Assembly: GCF_030817475.1 (NCBI RefSeq)
Contig: NZ_JAUSZJ010000004.1
Location: forward strand, 1-63,982
Source: Streptomyces sp. V2I9
GTDB taxonomy: Bacteria > Actinomycetota > Actinomycetes > Streptomycetales > Streptomycetaceae
Direction of reading: 5' to 3'
Length of the DNA stretch: 63,982 bases
Part shown: positions 19,579 through 28,637 of the stretch, one piece after another
Layout of the letters: the number at the start of each line of letters is the position of its first letter
Position numbering within the stretch: the stretch's first letter is position 1
Notes under the pieces: generated by a model
The model's database searches: none
Told to the model about the DNA's origin: nothing
What the model saw: the letters and a program-made list of their open reading frames with translations, nothing else
Made by a program: the position numbers and the translations under genes

Positions 19579-20309
19579 GTCCATCGACCCCCGTATCCGA
19601 CGACCAACCCGGAACACACCGGACAGAACACCGTCCGACCACCATCAAATCCAAGTCCGAGCACCGAGACTATCCCTCACCACAACACCCCGTCCACCAC
19701 CACGAAAAACACCAACAACCACAAACACACCCACTGGCAAAACTCACCCCAGATGCCTTCCCGTCCGCAAACACCACCGTTCCGGAACCGCACCCTCCAC
19801 AGCGGCCGCACGGCCGGGGCGAGGCGGCCGGGGCGAGGCCGGCCCCCCGGCGCGACGGTCTTCGGAAAGGCCGGAGGGAACCGGGGCCGCCGATGCCGAC
19901 GGCCGCCCGGCCGCCTCCGCCGCGACGCGGGACACCTCGGGCGGAGAACGCGAGGTGGACGACCGCGGGGAAGAGTCGGCGGTCCGGGACGGGAGACCCT
20001 GCTCCCGGAGCGCGGACCGCCCGCGTACGCCCGCCCGCGCGCGCCCGCGTCCGCCCGTGCGCGCGGCCGGCACGGCATGCCGGGGCACGGGCGGGGCCGG
20101 CTCGGGATGCGGCGACGCCCCGGCCGGGAGCATCGCGTACGGACCGGAGCGGGAAACGATGGGCCGGAAGCCGTTCCCGGCGCTGCGGCAGGCGGCCCGT
20201 CCCGAGGCCGGCCGACCCTGCGGCACCGGGCGGCGGACGGTGTTTCCCCGCCCGGAGCGGAGACCCGCGACGGTGCCCGGATGCGGCAACTGTCCTGCGA
20301 AAACAGGTC
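19579..20309. other. Long non-coding stretch between the two clusters
   Basis: From 19600 to 19750 the plus strand is rich in A and C (possible rmlA promoter on the minus strand). From 19800 to 20290 it is very G/C-rich with overlapping open frames in several phases, none resembling a protein family. I see no RNA gene or mobile element. This is the most likely boundary between the polyketide/sugar cluster and the PKS/NRPS cluster. Confidence 0.5.
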
Positions 20310-20390
20310 TTGCGCCGCGCAGAAGCGCTTGCGTACTATGACGCGAACTCGAAGATCAGCGTAGGGAGTTAGGTAAAACTGTCAACTATG
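20310..20390 (+). promoter_or_regulatory. Promoter P1 with conserved 5' leader (twin of the promoter at 54320)
   Basis: TTGCGC (20310-20315), an 18-nt spacer and TACTAT (20334-20339), followed by GACGCGAA and a leader ending CTGTCAACTATG at 20379-20390. The promoter before the PCP gene at 54400 has the same parts (TTGTCT, 18 nt, TACGAT, GACGCCGAA, CTAGGT, CTGTCAACTATG) with nearly equal spacing. That makes this pair the best-supported promoter in the window. Confidence 0.65.
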
Positions 20391-20495
20391 CAGGCGCAGG
20401 ATTTGACCATCTCCCAGTTGCCCCGGGTGCTGCGCCGATCGGGCTTCCTCGTACTGACGGATCATCCGGCGATGCCGGAACACCCGTCCGCATAA
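20388..20495 (+). CDS. Short 35-codon ORF directly behind promoter P1; possible leader peptide or remnant gene
   Basis: The ATG occupies exactly the place that the PCP start occupies behind the twin promoter at 54.3 kb. The predicted peptide begins MQAQDLTISQLPRVLRRSG, continues FLVLTDHP and ends at TAA 20493-20495. The pattern of a short helix followed by G-F-L-V-L-T-D-H-P loosely resembles the N-terminus of Fe(II)/2-oxoglutarate oxygenases, so it may be the stub of a deleted hydroxylase gene. Codon use is normal for the region. About 180 nt of sequence without a recognised gene follow before the PCP gene. The resemblance is too short to prove homology; a leader peptide or chance ORF remains possible. 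Confidence 0.3.
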   Translation: MQAQDLTISQLPRVLRRSGFLVLTDHPAMPEHPSA

Positions 20496-20673
20496 TCAAC
20501 TCTCGCCCGCTTCGGGGGGTGCGACGGCGGAGTTGCGCGCGTCGGCAAGGACTTCAGGAATCGCCTTGCGACGGAACTGTCCTCACGCCTGGTCTCCATC
20601 CCGGAGCCACGGACAACACGCCCCCCGGTAACTGAGCGCGGCTAGCCTGCGGTTGAGGCATGAGGAGGAACAC

Positions 20674-20937
20674 ATGGGCGTCGATGAAGTCGCAGTTGAG
20701 GCGGATGATCCCGCTCTCGACGACGTCGGGGACCGCCTGCTGTCGATCGTGTGCACCCGGTTGAACACCTCCTGCACACTCGATGACAACTTCTTCGCTC
20801 TCGGGGGCGGTTCCCTCGACGCACTCGAAGTCCTTGCGCGAATCCGTGAGGAGTTCGGGGTCCGTATTCGACTGCGGGAATTCTTCAAGGCGGAAACCCT
20901 CCGCGATCTCCGGGACATGATGGGAAGCGCGGCGTGA
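20674..20937 (+). CDS. Free-standing peptidyl/acyl carrier protein
   Basis: An 87-aa carrier protein. AGGAGGAA ends three bases before ATG 20674, which fixes the start. The phosphopantetheine site is Ser47 in FFALGGGSLDALEVL, followed by IREEFGVRIRLREFF typical of helix III. It overlaps the next gene by 4 nt (GTGA), so the two are translationally coupled. A discrete carrier in front of a free C-PCP protein suggests that it presents the first acyl or aminoacyl unit to that condensation domain. It may be loaded in trans by one of the free adenylation proteins at 37.7, 40.0 or 45.4 kb. Confidence 0.92.
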   Translation: MGVDEVAVEADDPALDDVGDRLLSIVCTRLNTSCTLDDNFFALGGGSLDALEVLARIREEFGVRIRLREFFKAETLRDLRDMMGSAA

Positions 20938-22619
20938 CCGTTAACAGCACCGAGCCGATGACGGAAACGCTGCCGATCGGCCCGCTCCAGGAAGGCATGT
21001 GGCTGTTCTGGCGGCTGAATCCGGCGAGCCCCGCGTACTGCATGCCGGAGATTTTCCACTTCGAGGGTGAATTCGTCCTCGAAGCAGTGGAGTTCACGTT
21101 CAACGAGCTGATCCGGCGTCACGAGTCGTTGCGTACGACCTTCCGTGAGACCGAGGCCGGTGCCGTGCAGGTCATCGCGCGCGAGCCGGAGCCGAGGCCT
21201 GTTGAGGTGCTGGACCTGCGCCACTTGCCGGAGGGCGAGCGGTCCGAGCGGCTGCAGTCGGCCATCAACGCCGCGGCCAACCGCCCGTTCGACCTGGAGG
21301 CCGAGGCGGGGATCAGGCTCACCGCCCTCCGCGTCTCGGACAGCCGCACCACGCTGGTGCTGGTGGCCCACCACCTCGTGTGTGACGGCCTGTCGATGGC
21401 CGTCCTCCTGGACGAGTTCGGCGAGCTGTACCGCTCGGCCCGCCGCGGCGTCCCGGCCGAGCTCGGCCCCGTACCGCCCGGATACAGCACCTTCGTCAAC
21501 AGGCAGCTCGCCACGCTCGCGAACGGCACGTACGAAGAGGAGCGGAAGTACTGGCGTGAGCGGCTCGCCGGAATCACCGGCAGCGCCCTGCCCGGCGCTG
21601 TCCACAGCTCCGTGCGGACGCCGGTGGCGCGGGACACGGCCCTGATGTCCCTCACGCTCGACGACACGCTGACCGAATCCCTCACGGCCTTTGCCCGCCG
21701 CACCCGGTCCACGCAGTTCTCCGTCCTCCTGGCCGTGATGAAGGTGATGATCGCGGCCGCCACGAGCGAGGGCACCACCGTGCTGGGCATGGCCACGAGC
21801 GGCCGGACGCCCGAGTTCGAGCGCACGGTCGGCTTGCTCGCCAACACCATCGTCATCCGGTCCGAGATCGACCTGACGCAGTCCTTCGCCGAGACGCTCG
21901 GCGAGGTGTCGCTGGACCTCATGGAGGCCATCGACCACCAGGACCTGCCGTTCAGCAGGATGATCGCGGACCTCGACGCCGAGCAGCAGCTGGGTTCGGA
22001 CATCCTGCGCACGGTGTTCACCGCGGGCGCCGTCGGCAGCCTGAAACTGGGCGAGGGCGACCTGTCCGAGGTCTTCGCGCGGACCGATCAGGGGCCGTTC
22101 GACCTGCACGTGGCCTGCGACATCGTCGACACGGGGATCGCGCTGGACTGGGAGTACGCCCTCGGTACGTACCCCCACGAGGTCGCGCGTGGGTACGCCG
22201 CCGCGTACCAGGAGATCCTCGCGAGGCTGCTGGGCGAGCCCGACGCGCCGATGGACTCCCTCGGCCTGGCCGAGGTCCTGGCCCGCGTGCCCGGCCTCGC
22301 GGGAGGCGAGGCCGCTGGCGCGACCCCGGCCGTGGCAGCGGACCGGCAGGCCGCGGAAGGGGAGGAGGGCGGGCAGGACGCTGTGTTCACGCCCGTCGAG
22401 GAGACGGTCGCCGCCATTTGGACCGAGGTGCTCGGCGTGCCGGTGGAATCCCCGCACGACGACTTCTTCGACCTGGGCGGGCACTCGCTGCTGGTGGGCG
22501 CCACCATCGCGGAGGTGCGCCAGCAGGTCTCGCAGTCCGCGACCCTGCGCATGCTCTTCGACTACCCGCAGTTGCGCGAGTTCGTCTCCCAGCTGGAAGT
22601 CGACGGCCGGCCGGCGTAA
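20934..22619 (+). CDS. NRPS didomain protein: condensation domain plus PCP
   Basis: This 561-aa protein starts at GTG 20934, overlapping the PCP stop. Residues about 10-440 form a condensation domain beginning LPIGPLQEGMWLFWRL, with the catalytic HHLVCDG motif (His146, His147, Asp151). Later come DLPFSRMIADL and LLANTIVIRSE. A linker rich in Ala/Gly/Glu follows, then a PCP with Ser518 in DLGGHSLLVG. There is no adenylation domain, so both carriers must be charged in trans. It most likely joins the unit on the upstream free PCP to one on its own PCP and passes the product to the KS of the next protein. Confidence 0.95.
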   Translation: MTVNSTEPMTETLPIGPLQEGMWLFWRLNPASPAYCMPEIFHFEGEFVLEAVEFTFNELIRRHESLRTTFRETEAGAVQVIAREPEPRPVEVLDLRHLPEGERSERLQSAINAAANRPFDLEAEAGIRLTALRVSDSRTTLVLVAHHLVCDGLSMAVLLDEFGELYRSARRGVPAELGPVPPGYSTFVNRQLATLANGTYEEERKYWRERLAGITGSALPGAVHSSVRTPVARDTALMSLTLDDTLTESLTAFARRTRSTQFSVLLAVMKVMIAAATSEGTTVLGMATSGRTPEFERTVGLLANTIVIRSEIDLTQSFAETLGEVSLDLMEAIDHQDLPFSRMIADLDAEQQLGSDILRTVFTAGAVGSLKLGEGDLSEVFARTDQGPFDLHVACDIVDTGIALDWEYALGTYPHEVARGYAAAYQEILARLLGEPDAPMDSLGLAEVLARVPGLAGGEAAGATPAVAADRQAAEGEEGGQDAVFTPVEETVAAIWTEVLGVPVESPHDDFFDLGGHSLLVGATIAEVRQQVSQSATLRMLFDYPQLREFVSQLEVDGRPA

Positions 22620-22726
22620 AGCTGAGGATCCGGTTCTCAAGCCGCCGCAGTGGCCACCACCGCGCCGTGGAATTCGCGGCACGGTGGGCCCGGACGCGGT
22701 GACCGCTTTACGTGAGGGAGCAGCAG

Positions 22727-25700
22727 GTGCAAGAGCCGCTGGCCATCGTGGGCATGGCGTGCAGGGTTCCGGGGGCGGCCGACTACCGCTCCCTGTGGAC
22801 CGGGATCGAGACCGGGGCGACGGGCATGGTGCGAGTCGGCGAGGAGGACCGCCGGCGGGAGAACATCAGCCTGGACCCCGAGGTGCGCAACCGGTACGTA
22901 CCGGTCGCGGCGCCGCTGGACGGGTACGACGCCTTCGACAACGCCGCCTTCGGCATGAGCGCCGGGGAGGCCGACGGACTCAACCTCAACGGCCGCGTCC
23001 TGATGGAGGTCGCGCTCTCGGCCCTGGAGGACGCGGGCTGCGACCCGTTGCGGTATGCGGGCGGTATCGGCCTGTTCGCCGCCGGCGGGGGCGCCTCGCC
23101 GATCTCCGTCGTGCAGCGTGCCGGGGACTCCCGGTACGGGGATCCGGCGCGGCCTCTGAAGATTTCGGAGGCCATCAACTGGACGTCGCTGCTGGACAAC
23201 GACTATCTGGCCACGCGGGTCGCGTACGCGCTGGATCTGCGGGGGCCGTGTCTGACGGTGCAGTCCGCGTGTTCCAGTTCTCTCGTCGCCCTGCACCTGG
23301 CGATGCGCAGTGTGCTCCATGGTGATGCGGACATGGCGGTGGCCGGGGGTGTCAATGTCGAACTGCCGCACCGGGTGGGCTATTACCACCAGGAGGGCAG
23401 TATCTGGTCGGTCGACGGCTCCTGCCGGCCGTTCGACGCCGACGCCGGCGGCACCATCACCGCCAGCGGTGCGGGCGCGGTGGTCATCAAGCGTCTGGAT
23501 CAGGCGCTCGCGGACGGGGACGCCGTCCACGCGGTGATCCGCGGCAGCGCGCTCAACAACGACGGGAACCGGAAGGTCGGTTTCACCGCGCCGAGTGTGA
23601 CGCAGCAGAGCCGTGTCATCGGTGCGGCGCTGGCGAACGCGGGGGTCGACAGGCGCGAGATCGGCTACCTGGAGGCGCACGGCACCGCCACCGCGATCGG
23701 TGACGTCGTGGAGTGGGCGGCCATCGAGCAGGCGCTGGGGCCGGACGGGGTGCGGTGCGCGCTGGGCGCCACCAAGGCCAACCTCGGGCATCTGGGGGCC
23801 GCTTCGGGCATCCTCGGCGTCATCAAGGCGGCGCTCGTCCTCGCGCACGGCCGGATCCCGCCGGTGGCGAACTTCAGGGAACGCAACCCGCAGATCAGGC
23901 CGAAGAGCGACCGGCTCTTCGTGCCGGAGAGCTGTGGGCCGTGGGAGAGCGAGAAGCCGCGGCTGGCCGGGGTGAGCTCGATGGGCGTCGGCGGCACCAA
24001 CGCGCACGTCGTCCTGGAGGAGCCGCCCGTCGCCGAACCGGTCGAGGAATCAGGCGAGTTGGTGGCCGTACTGCCGGTGTCCGCCGCCTCCGAGCGGAGC
24101 GCCCAGGACACCGCCGAGCGCGTCGCGCGGTTCGCCGCCGAGCATCCCGGGCGCCTCGGCGCCCTCGCCCACACCCTCGCCACGGGGCGGCGAGTGCTCC
24201 CCCACCGGGAGGCGGTCGTCGCCGTCCGGCGGGAGGGTGAGGTCACCACCTGGCGTACGGGCGGGCGGCTGGCGAAGCGGAAGCCCGCCGGTGTGCTGGT
24301 CCTGCCGGGTCAGGGGATGCCGGCGGGAGATCTCACCGGTGCCGCGGCCGGGATCGACGGGTTCGCGGAGCTGTTCGCCGAGGCGCTGCGCGCGCTGCCG
24401 GCCGAGGACCGGCCCGCGGTGGAAGGGCTGTTGTCGGGTGCGCCGGCGGACGGGGCCGAGCCGCGCCTGGGCGAGCTCGCTCTGCTGGTGCAGTCCGTGG
24501 TGATCGGCCGGTCGCTGCTGGCGGACGGTCTGCGGCCGTCGGCGCTGTGCGGGTTCAGCCTGGGCGAGTTCGCGGCCGGGGTGCTCGCCGGTGTGTTCGA
24601 CCTGGGCGAGGCCGCCGCGGTGGTCTCGGAACGCGCCCGCATCCTGCGGGACGCACCGCCGGGCGGGATGATCCGCGTACGCCTCGCCGAGGAGGCCCTT
24701 GCTCCCTATCTGGGCGAGGCGGTGTCCCTGGCGATCGTGCCCGGTGCCAGGGACTGCATGGTCAGCGGGGAGGCCGCCGCTCTGGCCGCGCTCACGAAGC
24801 GGCTGCGCGGCGACAGGGTCGCGGCCGTCCGCGTCCCCGTGGCGCACCCGTACCACAGTGCGGTCCTGTCGGATCTTCTCGCCGGGTACCGGGACGTGTG
24901 GGCGAAGGTCTCCCTGCGGCCCCCGGAGATCCGGCTGATGTCGCCCACCGAGGGCGGCTGGCTGGACGACACGACGGCTTGCGATCCCGGCTTCTGGGCG
25001 GGCCAGCTGGTCCGGCCGGTGCGGTTCGGCCAGGCCATGGCGGGGCTCCGCGCGGACGGCGCGGATCTCGTTCACGTCCTGGACGCGGAGACCGGTATCA
25101 CGCCGTTCGTCCGTGAGGTGTTCGGTGCCGCCGCCTCGGCCATGACCGTGAAGGGCCAGGCGGGTTACGACGAGGTGAGCCGGGCGCGGCTGCTGGCCGC
25201 CGCGTGGACGGCCGATCTGGACCGGGTCGCGGTGGGCGCCGGGGAGGGGGCCGGCGCCGCCGGGCCCGTGCGTGTCCACGCTCCCACGTACGTCTTCGAC
25301 CACCGTGCTCAGGAGGAGCAGCCGCCGATGCAGAGCGAGGCACAGTCCACAGCGGAGAGCGCGGAGGCACAGCCCGCCGCGGAGAGCGCGCCGTCCCGGC
25401 CCGTGCTCTCCCCCGCCCGGGCGGCGGCCGTCGACGCCGGGGTCCGGCAGATCGTCGCCAAGCTCGTGGGGCTGTCCCCGCAGGAGCTGGAGGCGGACCT
25501 GTCCTTCATCGAGCTCGGTTACGACTCGTTCCTGCTCATCCAGCTCGCGGACGCCCTGTCGGCCGAGTACCGGGTGGATGTGGACGTGCGGCTGCTGTAT
25601 TTCGATCTCGATTCGTGTGCCGCCCTCAGCGACCACCTCAAGGGCAGGGTCGCCGCGGGCGGCCCCGCCGAGGAGGCAGCCGCCCCGGCCACGGCCCCCG

Positions 25701-28543
25701 CCCCGGTGCCCGCGCCCGTGTCCGTGTCCGAGGCGGTGCGGCAGCCGGCCCCCGCGCCCGTAGTCGTGCCTCCCGCAGCGCAGGCCGGGCCGGCCGCGGT
25801 CGCACCGCTGCCGCGGCCGCCCGTGCCGGTGACCGGCGGGGCGGACGGGACCGAGCCGCTGCCGGCCGAGGCCGACTGGATGCGGCGCACTCCCCTGTCG
25901 AAGCGCATCACCGAGGAGGACCGTTTCGCCCTGGCCGACCAGCGCAATCTGGTCGCCTCCCGCAGGAACCGGCGCGAGGTCAGCTACCCGGTGGTCGGCG
26001 CCCGTGGCGCCGGGGCGCGTTTCACCAGCGTCGACGGGCACGAGTTCCTCGACCTCTGCATGGGCTTCGGCGTCAATCTGCTCGGGCACGCCTCGGCGCC
26101 GCTGACCGCGGCACTGAGCTCCTTCTCCCCCTCGGACCTGCTGATCGGGCCGCAGTCGTCCACGGCCGGCGAGGTGGCCCGCGGTATCGCCTCGCTGACG
26201 GGCGTGGACCGGGTCGCCTTCACCTCCTCGGGCACCGAGGCGGTCATGGGCGCCGTGCGGGCGGCCCGTGCCCGCACCGGCCGCAGGCTCGTCGTGCAGT
26301 TCTCCGGCTCGTACCACGGCACCTTCGACGGTGTGCTGGTCGCGCCGCGCGCGGGCGGTGAGCGGGGCGAGAGCACGCCCCTGGGGCGGGGCACGCCGCC
26401 CTCGATGGTCGAGGACGTGCTGATCCTCCCCTACGACGAATCCGCGCTGCCGGTCCTGGAGTCCTACGGGGAGCAGCTGGCCGCGGTGCTGGTCGAGCCG
26501 GTCCAGAGCCGGCGCCCCGGCTACCAGCCGGCCGCGTTGCTGCATCAGCTGCGGGCGCTCACGAGCGCGTTCGGGGCGGCGTTGGTCTTCGACGAGATCA
26601 TCACCGGTTTCCGGTGCCACCAGGGGGGCGCCGCCGCGTACTTCGGGGTGCACCCGGACCTCGTGACGTACGGCAAGGTGATCGGCGGGGGCATGCCCAT
26701 CGGGGTCATCGCCGGGGACGCCGAGTTCATGGCGCCCATCGACGGCGGACGCTGGCGTGAGGGCGATGTGGGCTTCCCGCAGCGGCCGAGCATGGTGTTC
26801 GCCGGCACGTTCGGCAAGCATCCGATGACCATGGCCGTGGCGCAGCAGATGGTCTGGCACCTGAAGAAGGAGTCGCCCCGGCTCCAGACCGGGCTGACGG
26901 ACATGACCGCCGGCCTCGCGGCGCGGATCAACGCGCGGGCCGCCGCGCAGGGCCATCCGCTCGAGGTCGAGCACTTCTCCTCCCTGTTCCGGATCAACGT
27001 GGAGGGCGGCCCGCTGGCGGAGGACATGTTCTCCCTCGGCCTGCGCAACCGCGGGATCTATGTGTGGGAGGGCGGCACCTGCTTCCTGAGCGCCGCCCAC
27101 ACCGAGGCGGACTGCGCCCGGATCGCCGAGGCGGTGGCCGAGACCGCGGCGGAGCTCGACGCGCACGGCCACTGGGACAAGGTGCGTGCGCGGCGCACCG
27201 CGGGCCCCGCATCCGATCCCGTACCGGCGGCGGTCCCCGCTTCCGAGCCCGTGCCCGCGCCGGTCCCGGAGCCCGCTGCCGGGCCGGTGGCGGCCGGGGA
27301 GGCGCCGCTGACGGACGGGCAGAAGCTCCTGTGGATGGCGACCGAGCTGGGCGGGGAGCTCGGCCAGGCGTACCAGATGTCCGATGTGCTGCGCGTCGAG
27401 GGCGTCGTGGACGCGGAACGTCTGCGGCGGGCGGTCGAGCGGGTCGCGGCGCGGCACGAGGCGATGCGGACCGGGTTCGACGAGTACGGGGAGTTCCAGC
27501 GCACCGTGGCGCATGCCGTGCCGGACTTCTCGGCCGGCACGCTCGCCGACGCCTCGGCGGGCGAGGTGGAGGCGCTGCTGCACCAGCACGCCCTGCGGCC
27601 GGTGGACCTGTCGGCCCCCTCGCTGTTCCGTTTCCACCTCCTGCAGACCGAGGACGCCGCCTTCGTGCAGGCCACCGCCCCGCACGCGGTGGTCGACGGA
27701 TGGTCGTTCCAGGTGCTGTGGTCGGAGCTGTCCGCCTGCTATCTGGACGAGACGGCGGGCGCGGCCCTGGAGCCGCCGGCCGGTTTCCTGGAGTACGCGC
27801 GGCGCAAGCGTGAGGAGGAGGACGGGCGGTTCGAGGCCGGCAGCGCCCGGTGGCGGGAGCGGTTCGAGAAGGTCTGGGCCTCGGCGCCGCTGACCGAGGA
27901 CGCGGGCCCGTGGCAGCCCCTCACCCGGGCGGACGGTCTGCCGGCGCAGAGCCTCGCGGACCTGCGCGGGCTCGCCCGGGCGAGCGGCGCGACCCGGCAC
28001 ACGGCCGCCCTGGCGGCGGTCGCGGTGGCGGCCTCGCTGCTCACCGGCACCGACCAGGCACTTCTGATGGCCCATCAGACGGGGCAGCCCCGGTACACCG
28101 ACAGGCCGCTCATGGGGTTCTGCGTGGACCTGCTGCCGGTCTTCGCCGAGCTTCCCGACGCCGGCAGCCTGATCGACGTGGCGAAGGGCCTGCAGCGGCA
28201 GATCCTGGAGTTCTCGCCGCACACGTCCGGGCTCTACCGTGTGCTGCAGGAACAGCGCTACCGTCGGCAGCCGTCCGGTCTTCTCGCCTTCAACTACGAG
28301 GTGCAGCCCCCGGCGGGTCTGTTCGGTTCCACCGCCACCCCCGTCGTCCTGCCGCGGCCGTCCAGCGCACGGCCCGCGACGGTGACGGTCGCGGAGCAGG
28401 ACGAGGGGGTGGAGGTGCTCTGCGAGGTCGCCGGGGCCAGCGATCTGGGGCCCCACGTGGGGCGGTTGGCCGATACGGTGCGTCAGGTCCTGGCCGAACC
28501 GGCGGTGCCGCTGGGGGAACTGCGCCGACGTGCGCGCGCCTGA
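22727..28543 (+). CDS. PKS/NRPS hybrid: KS-AT-ACP-aminotransferase-C (beta-amino acid module)
   Basis: This 1938-aa protein starts at GTG 22727, preferred for GAGGGAG upstream; GTG 22712 is in frame too. Domains in order: KS (Cys182 in QSACSSSL, EAHGTAT, KANLGHLG); AT (about 480-785, Ser611 in GFSLGE where most ATs have GHSLGE, and HPYH at the specificity position); ACP (Ser934 in ELGYDSFLL); class III aminotransferase of the GSAM type (about 1050-1485, PLP Lys1317 in VTYGKVIGGG); and a condensation domain (about 1520-1930, HAVVDGWS with His1653 and Asp1657). Ala/Pro-rich linkers separate the parts. The same order of domains occurs in mycosubtilin/iturin synthetases and microcystin McyE. There a malonyl extension gives a beta-keto thioester that the aminotransferase converts to a beta-amino acid before peptide bond formation. 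The same role is inferred here. There is no KR, DH or ER domain, consistent with amination of the ketone. Confidence 0.95.
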   Translation: MQEPLAIVGMACRVPGAADYRSLWTGIETGATGMVRVGEEDRRRENISLDPEVRNRYVPVAAPLDGYDAFDNAAFGMSAGEADGLNLNGRVLMEVALSALEDAGCDPLRYAGGIGLFAAGGGASPISVVQRAGDSRYGDPARPLKISEAINWTSLLDNDYLATRVAYALDLRGPCLTVQSACSSSLVALHLAMRSVLHGDADMAVAGGVNVELPHRVGYYHQEGSIWSVDGSCRPFDADAGGTITASGAGAVVIKRLDQALADGDAVHAVIRGSALNNDGNRKVGFTAPSVTQQSRVIGAALANAGVDRREIGYLEAHGTATAIGDVVEWAAIEQALGPDGVRCALGATKANLGHLGAASGILGVIKAALVLAHGRIPPVANFRERNPQIRPKSDRLFVPESCGPWESEKPRLAGVSSMGVGGTNAHVVLEEPPVAEPVEESGELVAVLPVSAASERSAQDTAERVARFAAEHPGRLGALAHTLATGRRVLPHREAVVAVRREGEVTTWRTGGRLAKRKPAGVLVLPGQGMPAGDLTGAAAGIDGFAELFAEALRALPAEDRPAVEGLLSGAPADGAEPRLGELALLVQSVVIGRSLLADGLRPSALCGFSLGEFAAGVLAGVFDLGEAAAVVSERARILRDAPPGGMIRVRLAEEALAPYLGEAVSLAIVPGARDCMVSGEAAALAALTKRLRGDRVAAVRVPVAHPYHSAVLSDLLAGYRDVWAKVSLRPPEIRLMSPTEGGWLDDTTACDPGFWAGQLVRPVRFGQAMAGLRADGADLVHVLDAETGITPFVREVFGAAASAMTVKGQAGYDEVSRARLLAAAWTADLDRVAVGAGEGAGAAGPVRVHAPTYVFDHRAQEEQPPMQSEAQSTAESAEAQPAAESAPSRPVLSPARAAAVDAGVRQIVAKLVGLSPQELEADLSFIELGYDSFLLIQLADALSAEYRVDVDVRLLYFDLDSCAALSDHLKGRVAAGGPAEEAAAPATAPAPVPAPVSVSEAVRQPAPAPVVVPPAAQAGPAAVAPLPRPPVPVTGGADGTEPLPAEADWMRRTPLSKRITEEDRFALADQRNLVASRRNRREVSYPVVGARGAGARFTSVDGHEFLDLCMGFGVNLLGHASAPLTAALSSFSPSDLLIGPQSSTAGEVARGIASLTGVDRVAFTSSGTEAVMGAVRAARARTGRRLVVQFSGSYHGTFDGVLVAPRAGGERGESTPLGRGTPPSMVEDVLILPYDESALPVLESYGEQLAAVLVEPVQSRRPGYQPAALLHQLRALTSAFGAALVFDEIITGFRCHQGGAAAYFGVHPDLVTYGKVIGGGMPIGVIAGDAEFMAPIDGGRWREGDVGFPQRPSMVFAGTFGKHPMTMAVAQQMVWHLKKESPRLQTGLTDMTAGLAARINARAAAQGHPLEVEHFSSLFRINVEGGPLAEDMFSLGLRNRGIYVWEGGTCFLSAAHTEADCARIAEAVAETAAELDAHGHWDKVRARRTAGPASDPVPAAVPASEPVPAPVPEPAAGPVAAGEAPLTDGQKLLWMATELGGELGQAYQMSDVLRVEGVVDAERLRRAVERVAARHEAMRTGFDEYGEFQRTVAHAVPDFSAGTLADASAGEVEALLHQHALRPVDLSAPSLFRFHLLQTEDAAFVQATAPHAVVDGWSFQVLWSELSACYLDETAGAALEPPAGFLEYARRKREEEDGRFEAGSARWRERFEKVWASAPLTEDAGPWQPLTRADGLPAQSLADLRGLARASGATRHTAALAAVAVAASLLTGTDQALLMAHQTGQPRYTDRPLMGFCVDLLPVFAELPDAGSLIDVAKGLQRQILEFSPHTSGLYRVLQEQRYRRQPSGLLAFNYEVQPPAGLFGSTATPVVLPRPSSARPATVTVAEQDEGVEVLCEVAGASDLGPHVGRLADTVRQVLAEPAVPLGELRRRARA

Positions 28544-28637
28544 CCCGAGCCGGGGCGAGGCGCACGCAGCACTGAGATCCGACATCACTGTGAAGGGGGG
28601 CAGGCCGCCGGATGGCATCCTCGGCAGGCCTATTGCC

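Noticed and set aside
19542..20372. Overlapping 180-280 codon frames in the gap after rmlA
   Set aside because: Low-complexity Arg/Pro/Gly sequence in several phases, no start with a ribosome binding site and no family resemblance.
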